This document shows positions 1 to 9,526 of a stretch of DNA of 64,000 nt, one piece after another; the first letter of the stretch is position 1, and each line of letters starts with the position of its first letter. The position numbers were made by a program, and so were the translations under genes. The notes below the pieces were generated by a model. That model saw nothing but the letters and a program-made list of their open reading frames with translations. It was not told the origin of the DNA and did not search any database. This stretch comes from Cryobacterium glaciale (GTDB lineage Bacteria > Actinomycetota > Actinomycetes > Actinomycetales > Microbacteriaceae): the NCBI RefSeq assembly GCF_004402535.1, contig NZ_SOEY01000026.1:1-64000 (forward strand), given 5' to 3'.

Positions 1-109
1 CGTGGTCGGGTGCCGATGGCCCCCGGCCACGCGACAGCCCGGCACTCGAAGGCAATACCGGTGGCCCCCGCAGGCAATACTCAGTGGCCCCTAAACACTC
101 AAATACTCA

Positions 110-405
110 CGATCACTCGAACCAAGAACATACGCGTACCGAGACCGTACTTTCGCACCCGACGGCGAACTGATCGTGCGATGCTCACGGCCACGGACGG
201 CAATGAATCCCCAGGTCAGACGGCGGATAGCGACCGTGCGGGTCTCAACGAAGCGAGAAAACCCTGCACGTAACGAACCGAGAGTTGACGGGTTTATGAC
301 ACCCAAGTGGCCCTTGTACGTTGATGGACGCAAACTCACCAGAATAAAATAGCTGCTGATCAGCTAAAAGCTGGGGTACCTGGACTCGAACCAAGAACAA
401 ATGAT
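110..405. repeat. Long direct repeat, left copy (element boundary)
   Basis: This segment recurs at 8957-9253 with about 20 mismatches and one 1-base indel, judged by eye. Both copies start with GATCACTCGAACCAAGAAC and end with ACTCGAACCAAGAACAAATGAT, so each also carries a short internal repeat at its two ends. The right end contains a tRNA 3'-end sequence (370-398). Reading frames through it on the minus strand look like proteins but have no independent support. The pair encloses the Wadjet and AbiE genes, as expected for an integrated island or for tandem elements sharing one integration site. Confidence 0.85.
370..398 (-). other. tRNA 3'-end core (putative att site), left
   Basis: Read on the minus strand this is GTTCTTGG, TTCGAGT, CCAGG, TACCCCAG: a T-arm with a seven-base TTCGAGT loop and a five-base-pair stem (one G-U pair), then an acceptor strand TACCCCA and discriminator G. 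The implied 5' acceptor TGGGGTA fits actinobacterial tRNA-Gln. The 5' two thirds of a tRNA are absent on the right, so this is a fragment of the kind left by integration at a tRNA 3' end. The amino-acid identity is from memory of the family. Confidence 0.7.
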
Positions 406-527
406 GCGAGCCGGGCTGCCGGTATCTGTGGCACCCATCCCCCAAGTTCCGCGTCATTATGCGGAAGTTGGTGACTTTAGCATACCTGTCAGCCCGCGTC
501 GTAACGGATTGATTCGGGCAATTTGCA

Positions 528-550
528 GGGTTTATGGCATCCAAAGTGGC
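528..550 (+). repeat. Short repeat shared with both long-repeat copies
   Basis: GGGTTTATGGCATCCAAAGT occurs here and, with two or three changes, inside both copies of the long repeat (290-311 and 9137-9159). It is a third, shorter copy lying between the left boundary and the Wadjet operon. Function unknown; a recombinase arm site or decayed repeat are possibilities. The rest of 406-660 holds no gene I can support. Confidence 0.45.
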
Positions 551-660
551 ACGAGTACAAAAGACGAGTCGCTGCGGTCGTCCCACGCCGACAGAAGCAT
601 CGCCGCGACTGACGCCTGCTGATAAAGGTCGTCACATTCTTTGGCAGGAAACGAACGCAG

Positions 661-1905
661 TTACGGAATCTGCGGGATCCAGCTGTGAGTGCTCACCGCG
701 TCTGCCGATACCGATACCGATACCGATACCGACGAGATATCTGGCTTGCCCGTCTTGGAAAGCCTCTCGAGTACCCAGTCCCAGTCGATGCGCTCCTGTT
801 CCAAGCGCACGGTGCGTCCATATCGGTCTGCGACTAAGTCTCGGTATAGCGAGACTTCGTCTTGATCGAGCCGGGATAGTAGGGCATTCGTCGGTTTTAC
901 TTCGAGTCCCCAGAGTCCTTCGTGGGCGAGCAGGGTCTCTCGGTCCATCAAGACCGATTGGACACCGGGCAGGTGCGCTCGAACGCGGTCGAGGATTGCG
1001 AAGCCGTGGGTGTCAAGGTCGCCCCAATAGGTCACCGACGCCCCCGCGAGCCACCTCAGTGATGCAGACTCCTCCACGTCGAATCCCTTCCCCCACAACA
1101 CGACACCGCCATCCGGGATTGGAACGCTAAGGAAGCTGATCTCGTTTTCAACGATGAGGGCAGTACGTGGGACTACCTTCCACTCCTGCAGTTCATTGGC
1201 CCGGAAAATGGCCTCGGAAATGTGAGGCGGCAAACCGAAAACTGCCGGGTCAAATCGAAGGCGCACCGTCACAGGCTTTTCTGCAAGTCCCAGCGCGCGC
1301 AGGAACGGTGCTGCGCCCGCCGGCACGCCGAGCATGCCCGCGAGAACAACGCGGCGTCGCTCGATGAGCTTTGTGTCGACGCCGGGCGCGTTCACCTGCC
1401 GCACATACTGACCAGAGCCGCGGTTCTCGTCGAGCCAGCGGTAGGCTGCCAGCACTTGCTGCCATTCTGAGCGCAGACCGATCGCGGCGATAGGGTGCCC
1501 TAGCGCCCACTCCTGCGCGAGTGGCAGTGATGATGCGGACTCGATCATCTCCCTGTAGGCGACGGCATCAGTCCCGGTTCCGAGCAAAGTCCACGCTTGC
1601 TCAAACCCCATGACGACTGCGCGCTGCGGTAGGCGAGTCCGCCCGGCGATGCGACCTCCGGTTGTACCTTCAATGAGGTCGTACGCCCGACCGTCACGTG
1701 ATCCACGCCGAATCTGTTCTGACCAAGATCTTGCGGCGTCGAAGTGGTCGCCTAGGTCGACTGCTGAAGGCGCACGCAGGGGAACCTCGATATGCGGAAA
1801 TGGGTGCCCTTCTGCGAAGGCGCGCAAAAGTAGACCTTCGTCCCATCTGCGCTGCACTACCGCTTTGATGTCCGAGGCGACCGTCCAGCGCGTCGGATCA
1901 CTCAC
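661..1905 (-). CDS. jetD: Wadjet protein JetD (Toprim nuclease subunit)
   Basis: JetD is the nuclease of the Wadjet SMC complex, which extrudes and cleaves small circular DNA such as plasmids. The 414-aa protein has the expected layout: an N-terminal DUF3322-type region, then a DUF2220/Toprim fold with the conserved glutamate in IVENE and the acidic pair in YWGDLDTHG, followed by GLEVKPTN. It is the last gene of jetABCD and its ATG overlaps the jetC stop by 4 bp. The extreme C-terminus is odd: a SVSVSVSVS run encoded by a hexamer repeat (705-732). Family assignment is firm; activity in this strain is inferred. Confidence 0.93.
   Translation of the reverse strand: MSDPTRWTVASDIKAVVQRRWDEGLLLRAFAEGHPFPHIEVPLRAPSAVDLGDHFDAARSWSEQIRRGSRDGRAYDLIEGTTGGRIAGRTRLPQRAVVMGFEQAWTLLGTGTDAVAYREMIESASSLPLAQEWALGHPIAAIGLRSEWQQVLAAYRWLDENRGSGQYVRQVNAPGVDTKLIERRRVVLAGMLGVPAGAAPFLRALGLAEKPVTVRLRFDPAVFGLPPHISEAIFRANELQEWKVVPRTALIVENEISFLSVPIPDGGVVLWGKGFDVEESASLRWLAGASVTYWGDLDTHGFAILDRVRAHLPGVQSVLMDRETLLAHEGLWGLEVKPTNALLSRLDQDEVSLYRDLVADRYGRTVRLEQERIDWDWVLERLSKTGKPDISSVSVSVSVSADAVSTHSWIPQIP
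705..732. repeat. CCGATA hexamer repeat inside the jetD 3' end
   Basis: Four perfect CCGATA units (705, 711, 717, 723) plus a partial fifth. On the coding strand they give alternating Ser-Val. Copy-number slippage would change tail length by two residues per unit without shifting the frame. Confidence 0.9.
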
Positions 1906-4900
1906 GGGACGACCTGCCGTCGCCGTTCGCGAAACTCTTCAATTGTGAGATTATGCACTCGCGACGCTGCGCCAGTCGGGTTGTCGACAAATCCAATTGC
2001 GCTGACAAAGGGTTCGATAACGTGGACTTTCTGCATGGGCGTGACAATGAGCAGTTGCAGGCCGAGTTTGGCGAATAACTCGAGTGCATACCTTGTCGAG
2101 GCGTCAGAGCCCCGACCGAACGCCTCGTCGATGACAGCGAATCGGAAATCACGCGACTTCTCGACGCCCCATTCGAGCCCAAATTGATATGCCAAGGATG
2201 CTGCGAGAATCGTGTAGGCGAGCTTTTCCTTCTGACCACCCGATTTGCCGTCCGAGTCAGTGTAATGCTCGAACTCTTCCCCGGTGCTCCGGTCTTGCTC
2301 GCTGCCCGCGAACGTGAACCAGGTGCGCACATCCGTGACTTTTCGAGTCCAGGCGCGGTCGCTGTCAGCGTGCCCGATCCTGCCTTTGAACCTCTCGATG
2401 AGACGACGGATCTGCTCGAATCGCTCCGTTACGTCGGCATCATCGGACGCCAGGACGTCGGCGGTTACTTCTCTGAGGTCGCCCCGAAATTGGCGAACGT
2501 CTTGGTTCACGGTAGGTTCCGCGATTAGGACGATAATGCGTCCGGGGTTGTAGTCAATGGCCGCGAGTGCGTCGTTGATTACGCGCACACGCCCGCTAAT
2601 CTCATCGGCCTGTCTCCGCAGCCAAGCGTTGAATTGAGCAAGCTCTCGCACCGCGTTTGTGTTCAGTTGGTGCCGAAACTCCGATTCAAAACGCGGCAGG
2701 TCATCCCGTGTCACGCGCTCGTGCAGAGTACGGAAGTCACCGATCGAGCGAATATTCGCGTCCATCTCGGATTTCAGGGCCGGCCAGAGTCCCAAGAACT
2801 CCCCCATCTGCGTCTGGATGCCGCTGGTGCTGCCGTTCATGGCGGACTGTGTCGATTCGATCGCCTTAGTCAGAGAGTCATTAAGCGACTCCCGGAGGTG
2901 GTCGTAATCTGCGACAGTGCGTACGTCTTGCCGCGTGACCCGTTTTTCAAGGGCCGGGTAGAAGGTGCGGGCCCGATCGAGCACTTCGACCCCCATCACA
3001 GTCAACGCGTCGTCCTCGCGACGATAGCGTTCCTCCATGGCATTAAGGGTCGCCTGTAGTCCACCGATTGCACCCAAAACCACTTCAATCTCTGCGCTCA
3101 ACCGACCGTCGTCCATACGGACGGTCTCAAGCTCTACATCGATAGCAGTGAGCTGCGACGACCCTGAGACGAGCGACGACTGCTCCGACTCAAGGGCGCG
3201 TAGCGCAGCGGTCGCGCGGTCGACATCTATCTCCGTCCAGTCCGGATACTGAGCGATCGCAGCCAGCGCCTGTCCGCGATCTTCCAGCGCCCTACTCTCA
3301 TCGTCGAGCGCCGTCAGCGCCGCTTCGATCTCCAGGAGGGCGGCATCGTGGACATCCCGCTCCGCCGCCAATGCGGCAACCTTCTTTTCGTTCTTGCGCC
3401 CGAGCACCCACATACTCGGATCTGATGCTCTCCGCCGATCGTCTTTCTCGTGCCTGTCGCGGTCTCGCACGAGCCCTTCACGCGTCACCGAGCGTTCTTC
3501 GCGTTGCAGATGGGAGACGGATTCCGCAAGCACATGGTCCGCGCGCTGCGCGAGTTCGGCGGTCAGGTAATCCACAAACAGCCCGGGCTCGATCTCCAGG
3601 GCATCGACGAGTCGTTCCCCTGCGCGTGCCGCGGTGAAAGTTCGTACCCTCCGCTCAGCGACCCGAAGGTATACCAAGCGTGCGTTGAGTTTGTTCTCAT
3701 TGACCCAGTCTGAAACGGGGGCGTACAGGTGCTGAGGAACCAGAAGGGACAGCGCGAAACCGCGAAGCACTCGTTCGGCCGCACCGCGCCAAGGGGCGTA
3801 TTCTTCCCGTACATCGAGCAGCTCCCCAGCGAACGGCAGGTCGTCCTCCGCCAAGGTGAGATCCGCGCACAACTGCCGCCGAACGCGGTCCAGGTCTAAC
3901 GGCAAACTGTTACGGCGCGACGTCAGGCTTTTGATTTCGTCAACGAGCGCTTGGCGAGCGTGACCTGTGCTGGCACGCTGACCGAAGATCGGGTCCCTAC
4001 GCATCGAGATGCTGCGGCGCAACTCATCGAGTTGGCGCTTTTGCCGCACCGTCTCCTCTGCTCGAGCGAGAAAGTCGTCAGCGGTTTCGACGAGCTCCAG
4101 GCCGATCGCCTCGACATGTCCGCTGTAGACCCGGTAGCGCTCGACCCGATTCTCGCGAACTTCCCGCGCTCGCGGGATTTCAACGTCAAGCGTGCCAAGT
4201 CGATCGCCGCCGACTCCGGCCCGTTCGAGGATCAAGCGGTCACGTGTTGGAACCAGCCCGGCACGGGTCTCTGCAAGGGATTCCTTCTGCCGTTCGAGAC
4301 CGGCAAAATTGTCATGGCTCGTGGAAATGTCGATTGCGAGCATCTCGCGAACGTGTTCGGAAACATAGGCCACGACAGCGGAGCGCTCATACCTGAGTTC
4401 CTCGTGCCGCGCCACCGCTATGTCATAGCGATCAGCCATCGCAATGAGTGGTGTCAGAAGTGACAACTGATCGGTCGCGGTGCGCACGGCTTCGTGTGCT
4501 TTGACCAGGTTTTCAAAGTGGTCGACGATAGCACGCACACGGTCATCGGCTGTTACCGGCTCGAGCATGTGGTCACGCACGAAGTCGTTGAGGTTACCGA
4601 CCGACTTCATCGACACGGTCTGATGGAACAAGTCCATCGCCTGCTCTGAGCGGATGCCGAGAAGTCGGCGAACCCGCCGGTGGTAATCCGGGAAAGACGT
4701 TTCGATATCTGCGCCCTTGTTCCTCAACTTCGCGCGCAACGCTTTCAAATCTGAGCCGAAGTCGCTGAAATCCGGGTCGACAGAGAGCGCCGTCGAAGCC
4801 GTCACGAAGAAACGGTCCGGCTGCCCGGTGCGGTCCTTCTGGTGGAAGACCTGGGCGATGCTAACGGTTTCCTCGTAGCCCTCGTTGCCGAATACCCCCA

Positions 4901-5270
4901 GGATGACGGAGTATGAGCCGTGATCTCGAAGCCCCACCGGCCTGGAGGCACCGGTAGTTTCATTGCGCTCGGACTTGTAGTGCCCTTCGACATAGCTGCG
5001 CAGCGTCCGTTCTTTCACATCCGCACCGGCCGCCTTGTTGTAGGCAATCCGGTTGGCGGGTAGCAGAAGTGTGGTAATCGCATCAACGAGGGTCGACTTG
5101 CCGCTCCCGATGTCTCCGGTGAGCAACGAAGTCTGACCATCTAGACTGATCGACCAGACATTCTTGTCGAAGGTGCCCCAGTTGTAGACCTCCACGCGTT
5201 GCAGACGATACCCCGTGCGCTGATGCGCTGCCGAGGTCAGATCAAGGGCGGAAAACAATGTGTCGCTCAT
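1902..5270 (-). CDS. jetC: Wadjet protein JetC (SMC-like ATPase)
   Basis: JetC is the SMC/MukB-like motor of Wadjet; two copies form the ATP-driven loop extruder. The 1122-aa protein shows a Walker A near residues 52-60 (GDIGSGKST), long charged coiled-coil arms with a central hinge-like segment, the ABC signature [11 protein letters not shown] and Walker [12 protein letters not shown] near the C-terminus. Length suits the family. It overlaps jetB upstream and jetD downstream by 4 bp each, indicating translational coupling. All key ATPase motifs are intact, so the complex should be functional. Confidence 0.95.
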   Translation of the reverse strand: MSDTLFSALDLTSAAHQRTGYRLQRVEVYNWGTFDKNVWSISLDGQTSLLTGDIGSGKSTLVDAITTLLLPANRIAYNKAAGADVKERTLRSYVEGHYKSERNETTGASRPVGLRDHGSYSVILGVFGNEGYEETVSIAQVFHQKDRTGQPDRFFVTASTALSVDPDFSDFGSDLKALRAKLRNKGADIETSFPDYHRRVRRLLGIRSEQAMDLFHQTVSMKSVGNLNDFVRDHMLEPVTADDRVRAIVDHFENLVKAHEAVRTATDQLSLLTPLIAMADRYDIAVARHEELRYERSAVVAYVSEHVREMLAIDISTSHDNFAGLERQKESLAETRAGLVPTRDRLILERAGVGGDRLGTLDVEIPRAREVRENRVERYRVYSGHVEAIGLELVETADDFLARAEETVRQKRQLDELRRSISMRRDPIFGQRASTGHARQALVDEIKSLTSRRNSLPLDLDRVRRQLCADLTLAEDDLPFAGELLDVREEYAPWRGAAERVLRGFALSLLVPQHLYAPVSDWVNENKLNARLVYLRVAERRVRTFTAARAGERLVDALEIEPGLFVDYLTAELAQRADHVLAESVSHLQREERSVTREGLVRDRDRHEKDDRRRASDPSMWVLGRKNEKKVAALAAERDVHDAALLEIEAALTALDDESRALEDRGQALAAIAQYPDWTEIDVDRATAALRALESEQSSLVSGSSQLTAIDVELETVRMDDGRLSAEIEVVLGAIGGLQATLNAMEERYRREDDALTVMGVEVLDRARTFYPALEKRVTRQDVRTVADYDHLRESLNDSLTKAIESTQSAMNGSTSGIQTQMGEFLGLWPALKSEMDANIRSIGDFRTLHERVTRDDLPRFESEFRHQLNTNAVRELAQFNAWLRRQADEISGRVRVINDALAAIDYNPGRIIVLIAEPTVNQDVRQFRGDLREVTADVLASDDADVTERFEQIRRLIERFKGRIGHADSDRAWTRKVTDVRTWFTFAGSEQDRSTGEEFEHYTDSDGKSGGQKEKLAYTILAASLAYQFGLEWGVEKSRDFRFAVIDEAFGRGSDASTRYALELFAKLGLQLLIVTPMQKVHVIEPFVSAIGFVDNPTGAASRVHNLTIEEFRERRRQVVP

Positions 5271-5887
5271 TCGTGATTTCCCGACGGTGCGGCACCGCTC
5301 GCACTCGCACCACGTGCACCTGCGTAGTCCGCAAGGCGCCCGGAAAAGTCCGACAACGTCTGTGCGTCAACATATGCCTTGAGAATCCGGCGCACCTCCC
5401 ACGCCCCGGGTTGACCACGTAATTCGCGGAGGAACCCAAGCTCAGAAACCTGCGCAATAGTGCGGTCGGCTTGGTCGACAATGCGGGCCTCGTTGTTCGA
5501 TGTCGTCTGAAACACTCGCAGCATCTCCACCAGCTGTTCGCGCGTCAAGACAAGGTTTTCATTATCGCCGGTCGTCTCAAACTCGACCATGCGCTTCCGG
5601 AGCAGCACCAGAAGGAGGCTGACGTTGTAGGTGAGGCTACGCCGACGAACGAGGCGAGGTAAAGCTTCCTCACCGTCCTCCGGTTCTCGAGTGGACAAGT
5701 AGGCATAACCCTCTGATTCGTCAATGACAACATCGAGGGCTATCGCTGCGAAGTGATCTGCGACCGCGCCGAAGTGTCGCTGCAACGTTTCCCAGACACG
5801 TTCATGCGACGATACCTCGCGATACACCACTTCACGCATGAGAAAAATGATCGCTGTCGCTACAGCTTGCTCGTCGGGGCTTCTCAT
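5267..5887 (-). CDS. jetB: Wadjet protein JetB (DUF4194, MukE/MksE-like)
   Basis: A 206-aa winged-helix kleisin-associated subunit. Recognisable by order in the operon, by size, and by DUF4194-type text such as [20 protein letters not shown] followed by an acidic T-rich stretch. It would bind JetA at the base of the SMC ring. ATGA overlaps couple it to jetA and jetC. The last 20 residues are Ala/Gly/Ser rich and probably disordered. Confidence 0.9.
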   Translation of the reverse strand: MRSPDEQAVATAIIFLMREVVYREVSSHERVWETLQRHFGAVADHFAAIALDVVIDESEGYAYLSTREPEDGEEALPRLVRRRSLTYNVSLLLVLLRKRMVEFETTGDNENLVLTREQLVEMLRVFQTTSNNEARIVDQADRTIAQVSELGFLRELRGQPGAWEVRRILKAYVDAQTLSDFSGRLADYAGARGASASGAAPSGNHE

Positions 5888-7320
5888 CGTCGTGTTATCG
5901 TCACCTTCGGCATTTTCACTCGTCGTGGCTCGCCTTCAACATCGAGGTAGTCGATCATCATTCTGTCAGCGTCATTGGTGACGTCCACGACGATGCTTTC
6001 ATCGGCGAGCGACAGGTAGCCAAGGATCTCAGCGATGCCTTCCTGCACGGGATACAGCGCCAGAATGTCGTCAAGAGCAGCGACGCTTCGTGGGGGGACT
6101 ATCGCCTTAATGTTCTCGATCAGGCGTGATGTATCGACGAAGCGCTGCGCGAAAAGTCCGTCAAGTTCCGATTGACCCGCCTTCTCAGGCGTGAGCAAGC
6201 TATCGACGACCACGTCGGGCTGAGTGTCGTAGAGGGGGCGCTCAAAGGGTAGGGCGATCGGTGTTCCCGGCTCTTCGACGACGATGCCCAGGTCGTCGCT
6301 ATGCGGCGGTGTGTCACGTACGCCCAACGCGGACACCTCGATCGAGCGGACGAGGTCCATGACGCGGCGGTTTTCGACCCAGACCTGATCCTCTAAGAAA
6401 CGCCGAAATTGCTCGGAAAGATTGCGCACGGTTTGTTGAGTTCGCTCGGCTGCGTCAGCCCAATCATGGTGAATGCGGTGCAAACGCCGATCGGTACTTA
6501 CCTGAGGCATCCCCTGCACAATTGTCAGCAGCTCAGCCAGTTCGTCCTGCTGCTGCTCAGAAAGTAGAAAGTCATAGAACGCCTGGAAGCTTCGTCCTTG
6601 ATCGGATGTAGAGATGTCGGTGCGACTCGTGACGAGATCGGCAAGCAAATCCCCCTTGCCCCCTTCCCAGCCGGCGATCTTGACGCGGGCAGATCGATCG
6701 AGCGAACGAAAGTTCACCTCAACTTCTCGAAAATCCGACAGCAGCTCGCGTGCCGTAGCCGAAAACTGTTGATGCCGTTCCCTCACAGCTGTGTCGTCGA
6801 GCACGGTAAATCGGCCCTCGTGCGCCTCAGCAAGTTCAACTTCGATCGCGTCGCGACGACGCTCCAACTCAATAATTCGCGTCCCGGGGTCGGTTTCTGA
6901 ACCGTGAACAATCTGGCGTAGCAGATCCAATAGCGTGTGCAAGCGAGACTCTGTACCGACAAACGAGCGTTCTTGCAGGTTTTCTACCCAGCGGTATGCC
7001 TTTTCGAGAGCGGGCGTCGCTTCGAAATGCGTCTCTTCGGACGCGATCGGATAGAAGCGCCGCAGCCACGCTGACTCTGGCGACGACCAATCGTCGAGGT
7101 AACCCTCCGGAGATGTCTGATATCGCTCTGGTTCGCTCAAATGAATTACGTAGAGGTGATCGTCGAGAGCTGCCGTCAATTCGCCCGCAGGAATCGCACC
7201 CCGGTTGGAGTCGAGGAAGTAGTCGCCAAGGAACGACAGAATTAGCGGTGCATTGCGTGCGCGAAGCAGCCGCCAAGCGGGGTGCCGCTCCCACAGCCGG
7301 TCGAAGTCATCGATGTTCAT
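5884..7320 (-). CDS. jetA: Wadjet protein JetA (DUF3375, kleisin)
   Basis: JetA is the kleisin subunit closing the SMC ring. The 478-aa protein starts MNIDDFDRLWERHPAWRLLR, typical of DUF3375, and has a helical, Glu/Arg-rich middle and a C-terminal winged-helix-like end. I chose ATG 7320 instead of the longer open frame to 7473 because the extra 51 residues are low-complexity Arg/Leu sequence overlapping the neighbouring gene's 3' end, and the family begins at this methionine. First gene of the jetABCD operon; 37 bp separate it from abiEii on the same strand. Confidence 0.92.
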   Translation of the reverse strand: MNIDDFDRLWERHPAWRLLRARNAPLILSFLGDYFLDSNRGAIPAGELTAALDDHLYVIHLSEPERYQTSPEGYLDDWSSPESAWLRRFYPIASEETHFEATPALEKAYRWVENLQERSFVGTESRLHTLLDLLRQIVHGSETDPGTRIIELERRRDAIEVELAEAHEGRFTVLDDTAVRERHQQFSATARELLSDFREVEVNFRSLDRSARVKIAGWEGGKGDLLADLVTSRTDISTSDQGRSFQAFYDFLLSEQQQDELAELLTIVQGMPQVSTDRRLHRIHHDWADAAERTQQTVRNLSEQFRRFLEDQVWVENRRVMDLVRSIEVSALGVRDTPPHSDDLGIVVEEPGTPIALPFERPLYDTQPDVVVDSLLTPEKAGQSELDGLFAQRFVDTSRLIENIKAIVPPRSVAALDDILALYPVQEGIAEILGYLSLADESIVVDVTNDADRMMIDYLDVEGEPRRVKMPKVTITRR

Positions 7321-7357
7321 TATGGATCCAGCGTAGAGGCCTGCTCCGACATTCGCT

Positions 7358-8299
7358 TTACGCTCGTTCAACCCGTTCAAGCCACTCGTTGACCTGAGCA
7401 ATGGCGTTGGCCAGCGTCGTAGGCAACCCCGCGGACTCCGCCGCCGTTTCGAAACTCGCTCCCCAATGCTCATGCACCGTCAAGCGAGCCGGCCACGTAC
7501 GTGGTAAGCCCCCGGTCGCTTCGGCCTCGACGGCGCGACTCGTGAAAACATCCTCAATTGCAGCCCGTACCTCCGCCAAATCCGGTTGCCCGGTGGACTC
7601 GGTCAGGTCGCGAAGTAGCAGCAGATCCACGGCGTCACGGGCGCGAACGTTGATGAGCTCGGGTGGGTCGTGCGGGTCGGTGGAAGCGTGCACCTTTTGT
7701 GCGATCTGGTAGCGCATGGACAAGCTTGTGAGGTGATCAGGGGTCGGCAGCCCAAAGCCGGCCAGAGACGGAGACGGAATCTGCTCCGGAGCCTGTCCCG
7801 CGTGCCCTTCATCCGCTGAATGTTCAACCTGTATTCGTCGCCAGGTCACACCGCTCAGCAGCACAGTCACGTCGAAGCGGCGCGGCTTCACAAGCCGATG
7901 GCGCACATCGATGGTTTCCACTTCGCCGCGCACGAGCGTCAGCGGACCCCACGGCTCAGCGAACGACTTGTCCAGCTCGGCGAGAAAGACGTTCAAGTCG
8001 CCGCGAACGAGGCCGTCGATATCCCGGGTCGTGCGTGACATACCCGGGAGCCGATATTGCAGCATCGTCCCGCCCTTGAGCAGGAACAACGGCGAGCCTG
8101 CCGCATCCACCACACGTTGCAGCGAGGCAGAGACGACGGTCGCGGCAACCAACCAGCCCAGGCGCGGACCGGCCGTTCCGAGGGCGGCCTGGGCTTGAGC
8201 GATCCACGCGTTGAGGATCCGAGCGGACGATGGCGTCTTCCCCTTTGGCGTAAGCCCGTCGAGGGATTGTGCCAAGTTGGCCGCCTCATGCTCCCCCAT
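7358..8299 (-). CDS. abiEii: Type IV TA toxin AbiEii (nucleotidyltransferase)
   Basis: A 313-aa DNA polymerase-beta-like nucleotidyltransferase; in the AbiE family such toxins inactivate tRNA and cause abortive infection. Visible motifs are KGGTMLQYRL and, 10 residues on, RTTRDIDGLV, which supply the GG and DxD catalytic signature. A later HASTDPHDPPELINVRARDAVDLLLL block matches the family's conserved Lys/Asp region. It overlaps the 3' end of abiEi by 14 bp, the usual coupled antitoxin-toxin order. Confidence 0.92.
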   Translation of the reverse strand: MGEHEAANLAQSLDGLTPKGKTPSSARILNAWIAQAQAALGTAGPRLGWLVAATVVSASLQRVVDAAGSPLFLLKGGTMLQYRLPGMSRTTRDIDGLVRGDLNVFLAELDKSFAEPWGPLTLVRGEVETIDVRHRLVKPRRFDVTVLLSGVTWRRIQVEHSADEGHAGQAPEQIPSPSLAGFGLPTPDHLTSLSMRYQIAQKVHASTDPHDPPELINVRARDAVDLLLLRDLTESTGQPDLAEVRAAIEDVFTSRAVEAEATGGLPRTWPARLTVHEHWGASFETAAESAGLPTTLANAIAQVNEWLERVERA

Positions 8300-8855
8300 C
8301 GCGCACCTCTAGTTCCTGAGTCAAACGCTCCCGGTCGGGGACAAGCAGGCGGCTGGTGCGTCCCGCCCGGTCGAGAGCTTGCCGGATCAGATAGCTCGGC
8401 ACCCCGGAGGCAATGCACTGACCGATCGCAGCCGTCACGTCCGCAATGGGTATCCCCTGCCACCACGTCACTCGGTCCGAATCCAAGTCGTCGTAGTGCA
8501 CGACATATCGCTCGCCACCGGCACGACGGAGACGCCGATGGCGAGCAACAGTCAAGTGGATGCGACTCGGATTAATATCGCTGACCTCCCATGCCGCCAA
8601 GGCGGTGTCGTGACTCAGATGCGCCTCGGGCACACCCGTCCAGAGCACGGCAAGCTGGTACTCGTCGTACTCCGTCTCAGCAACCTGCGGTACTCGGTAC
8701 ACGCCGCGAACTGGACGCTCCAGCCGGTCGCGGGAAACCATTGTGGACAGCTCCGCATGAGACACGCCCTCATCCGCCGCCTGCGCGGAGGTGACGAACC
8801 CATGCTGATCCAACGCGAACTCGCGCAGTCTTTCCAACTTCGTCACCACCGCCAT
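8286..8855 (-). CDS. abiEi: Type IV TA antitoxin AbiEi
   Basis: A 189-aa protein with an N-terminal winged helix (HGFVTSAQAADEGVSHAEL then RGVYRVP) and a C-terminal AbiEi-type domain. It neutralises AbiEii and in studied relatives represses its own promoter by binding inverted repeats; a perfect inverted repeat sits just upstream (8868-8887). Start ATG 8855 is preceded by AAGG seven bases away. First gene of the pair, and possibly of a transcript running on into jetABCD. Confidence 0.92.
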   Translation of the reverse strand: MAVVTKLERLREFALDQHGFVTSAQAADEGVSHAELSTMVSRDRLERPVRGVYRVPQVAETEYDEYQLAVLWTGVPEAHLSHDTALAAWEVSDINPSRIHLTVARHRRLRRAGGERYVVHYDDLDSDRVTWWQGIPIADVTAAIGQCIASGVPSYLIRQALDRAGRTSRLLVPDRERLTQELEVRDGGA

Positions 8856-8867
8856 GTCAAAACCTTA

Positions 8868-8887
8868 TCAAAATCTGTAGATTTTGA
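8868..8887. promoter_or_regulatory. Inverted-repeat operator upstream of abiEi
   Basis: TCAAAATCT - GT - AGATTTTGA, a perfect 9-bp inverted repeat 13 bases upstream of the abiEi start. A wider pair TGTCAAAA (8855-8862) / TTTTGACA (8882-8889) overlaps the start codon. AT-rich dyads at this place fit autorepression by AbiEi. Confidence 0.7.
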
Positions 8888-8956
8888 CAGCGCCAGATTG
8901 GAACTAACGCATTGCCATCCCCGGGCCGTATGAGCCGATCGCAGCGCTACTGCGAG

Positions 8957-9253
8957 CGATCACTCGAACCAAGAACATACGCGTACCGAGACCGCACTTT
9001 CGTACCCGACGGCGAACTGATCGTGCGATGCTCGCGGCCACAGACGGCAATAAATCACCAGGTCAGACAGCGGATAGCGACCGTGCGGGTCTCAACGAAG
9101 CGAGAAAGCCCTGTACGTAGCGACCCAAGAGCTGACGGGTTTATGACACCCAAAGTGGCCCTTATACGTTGATGTACGCAAACTCACCAGAAGAAAACAG
9201 CTGCTGATCAGCGTAAAGCTGGGGTACCTGGACTCGAACCAAGAACAAATGAT
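8957..9253. repeat. Long direct repeat, right copy (element boundary)
   Basis: Second copy of the repeat at 110-405, offset by about 8847 bp and in the same orientation. It starts about 70 bp beyond the AbiE operator. The matching ends and shared tRNA fragment mean that everything between (Wadjet, AbiE) could be removed by one recombination event. Confidence 0.85.
9218..9246 (-). other. tRNA 3'-end core (putative att site), right
   Basis: Identical over 29 bases to 370-398. Again only the T-arm and acceptor 3' strand are present; sequence to the right does not continue a tRNA. Together the two cores would be the crossover sites of an 8.85-kb unit. Confidence 0.7.
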
Positions 9254-9296
9254 AGTCGTCTCGGTGGTACCGCCAACCCGTAACAGGGGCAAAATC

Positions 9297-9312
9297 CCGC
9301 GGAATTCCGCGG
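9297..9312. repeat. 16-bp perfect palindrome
   Basis: CCGCGGAATTCCGCGG, about 50 bp right of the tRNA-like core, in a 270-bp stretch (9254-9526) with no gene. It could be a protein-binding dyad linked to recombination or a transcription stop for the minus-strand gene on its right; no T-run follows. Confidence 0.6.
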
Positions 9313-9526
9313 TTCTCATGCATCCCAGTCTACGCGCCGGTACGGAGACGTACGGCCTGATTCTGGTCACATTGCGGGTTCTTGGTGAGTTTATGGTCAT
9401 ATTATCGAGGGCGCCACACATGACGCCGCCGGCACCGGCCAAGTAGCTCCCGAGATTGATTGATGGGGTCCTAAAATCAGACGAGGGGCGCACCGCCTAC
9501 GCTCATCCAATCCCCGAACGATGAAT

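Noticed and set aside
370-398. A complete tRNA-Gln gene
   Set aside because: Only the T-arm and acceptor 3' strand are present; neighbouring sequence does not form the D- or anticodon arms on either side, here or at 9218-9246.
91-586. Minus-strand open frames over the left repeat (and their counterparts at 9092-9493)
   Set aside because: They follow the direct repeat, have no ribosome site, and read through the tRNA-like core; repeat conservation alone explains their similarity.
705-732. Possible CRISPR-like repeat
   Set aside because: Six-base tandem units without spacers inside a coding region. No CRISPR array or cas gene was seen anywhere in the window.
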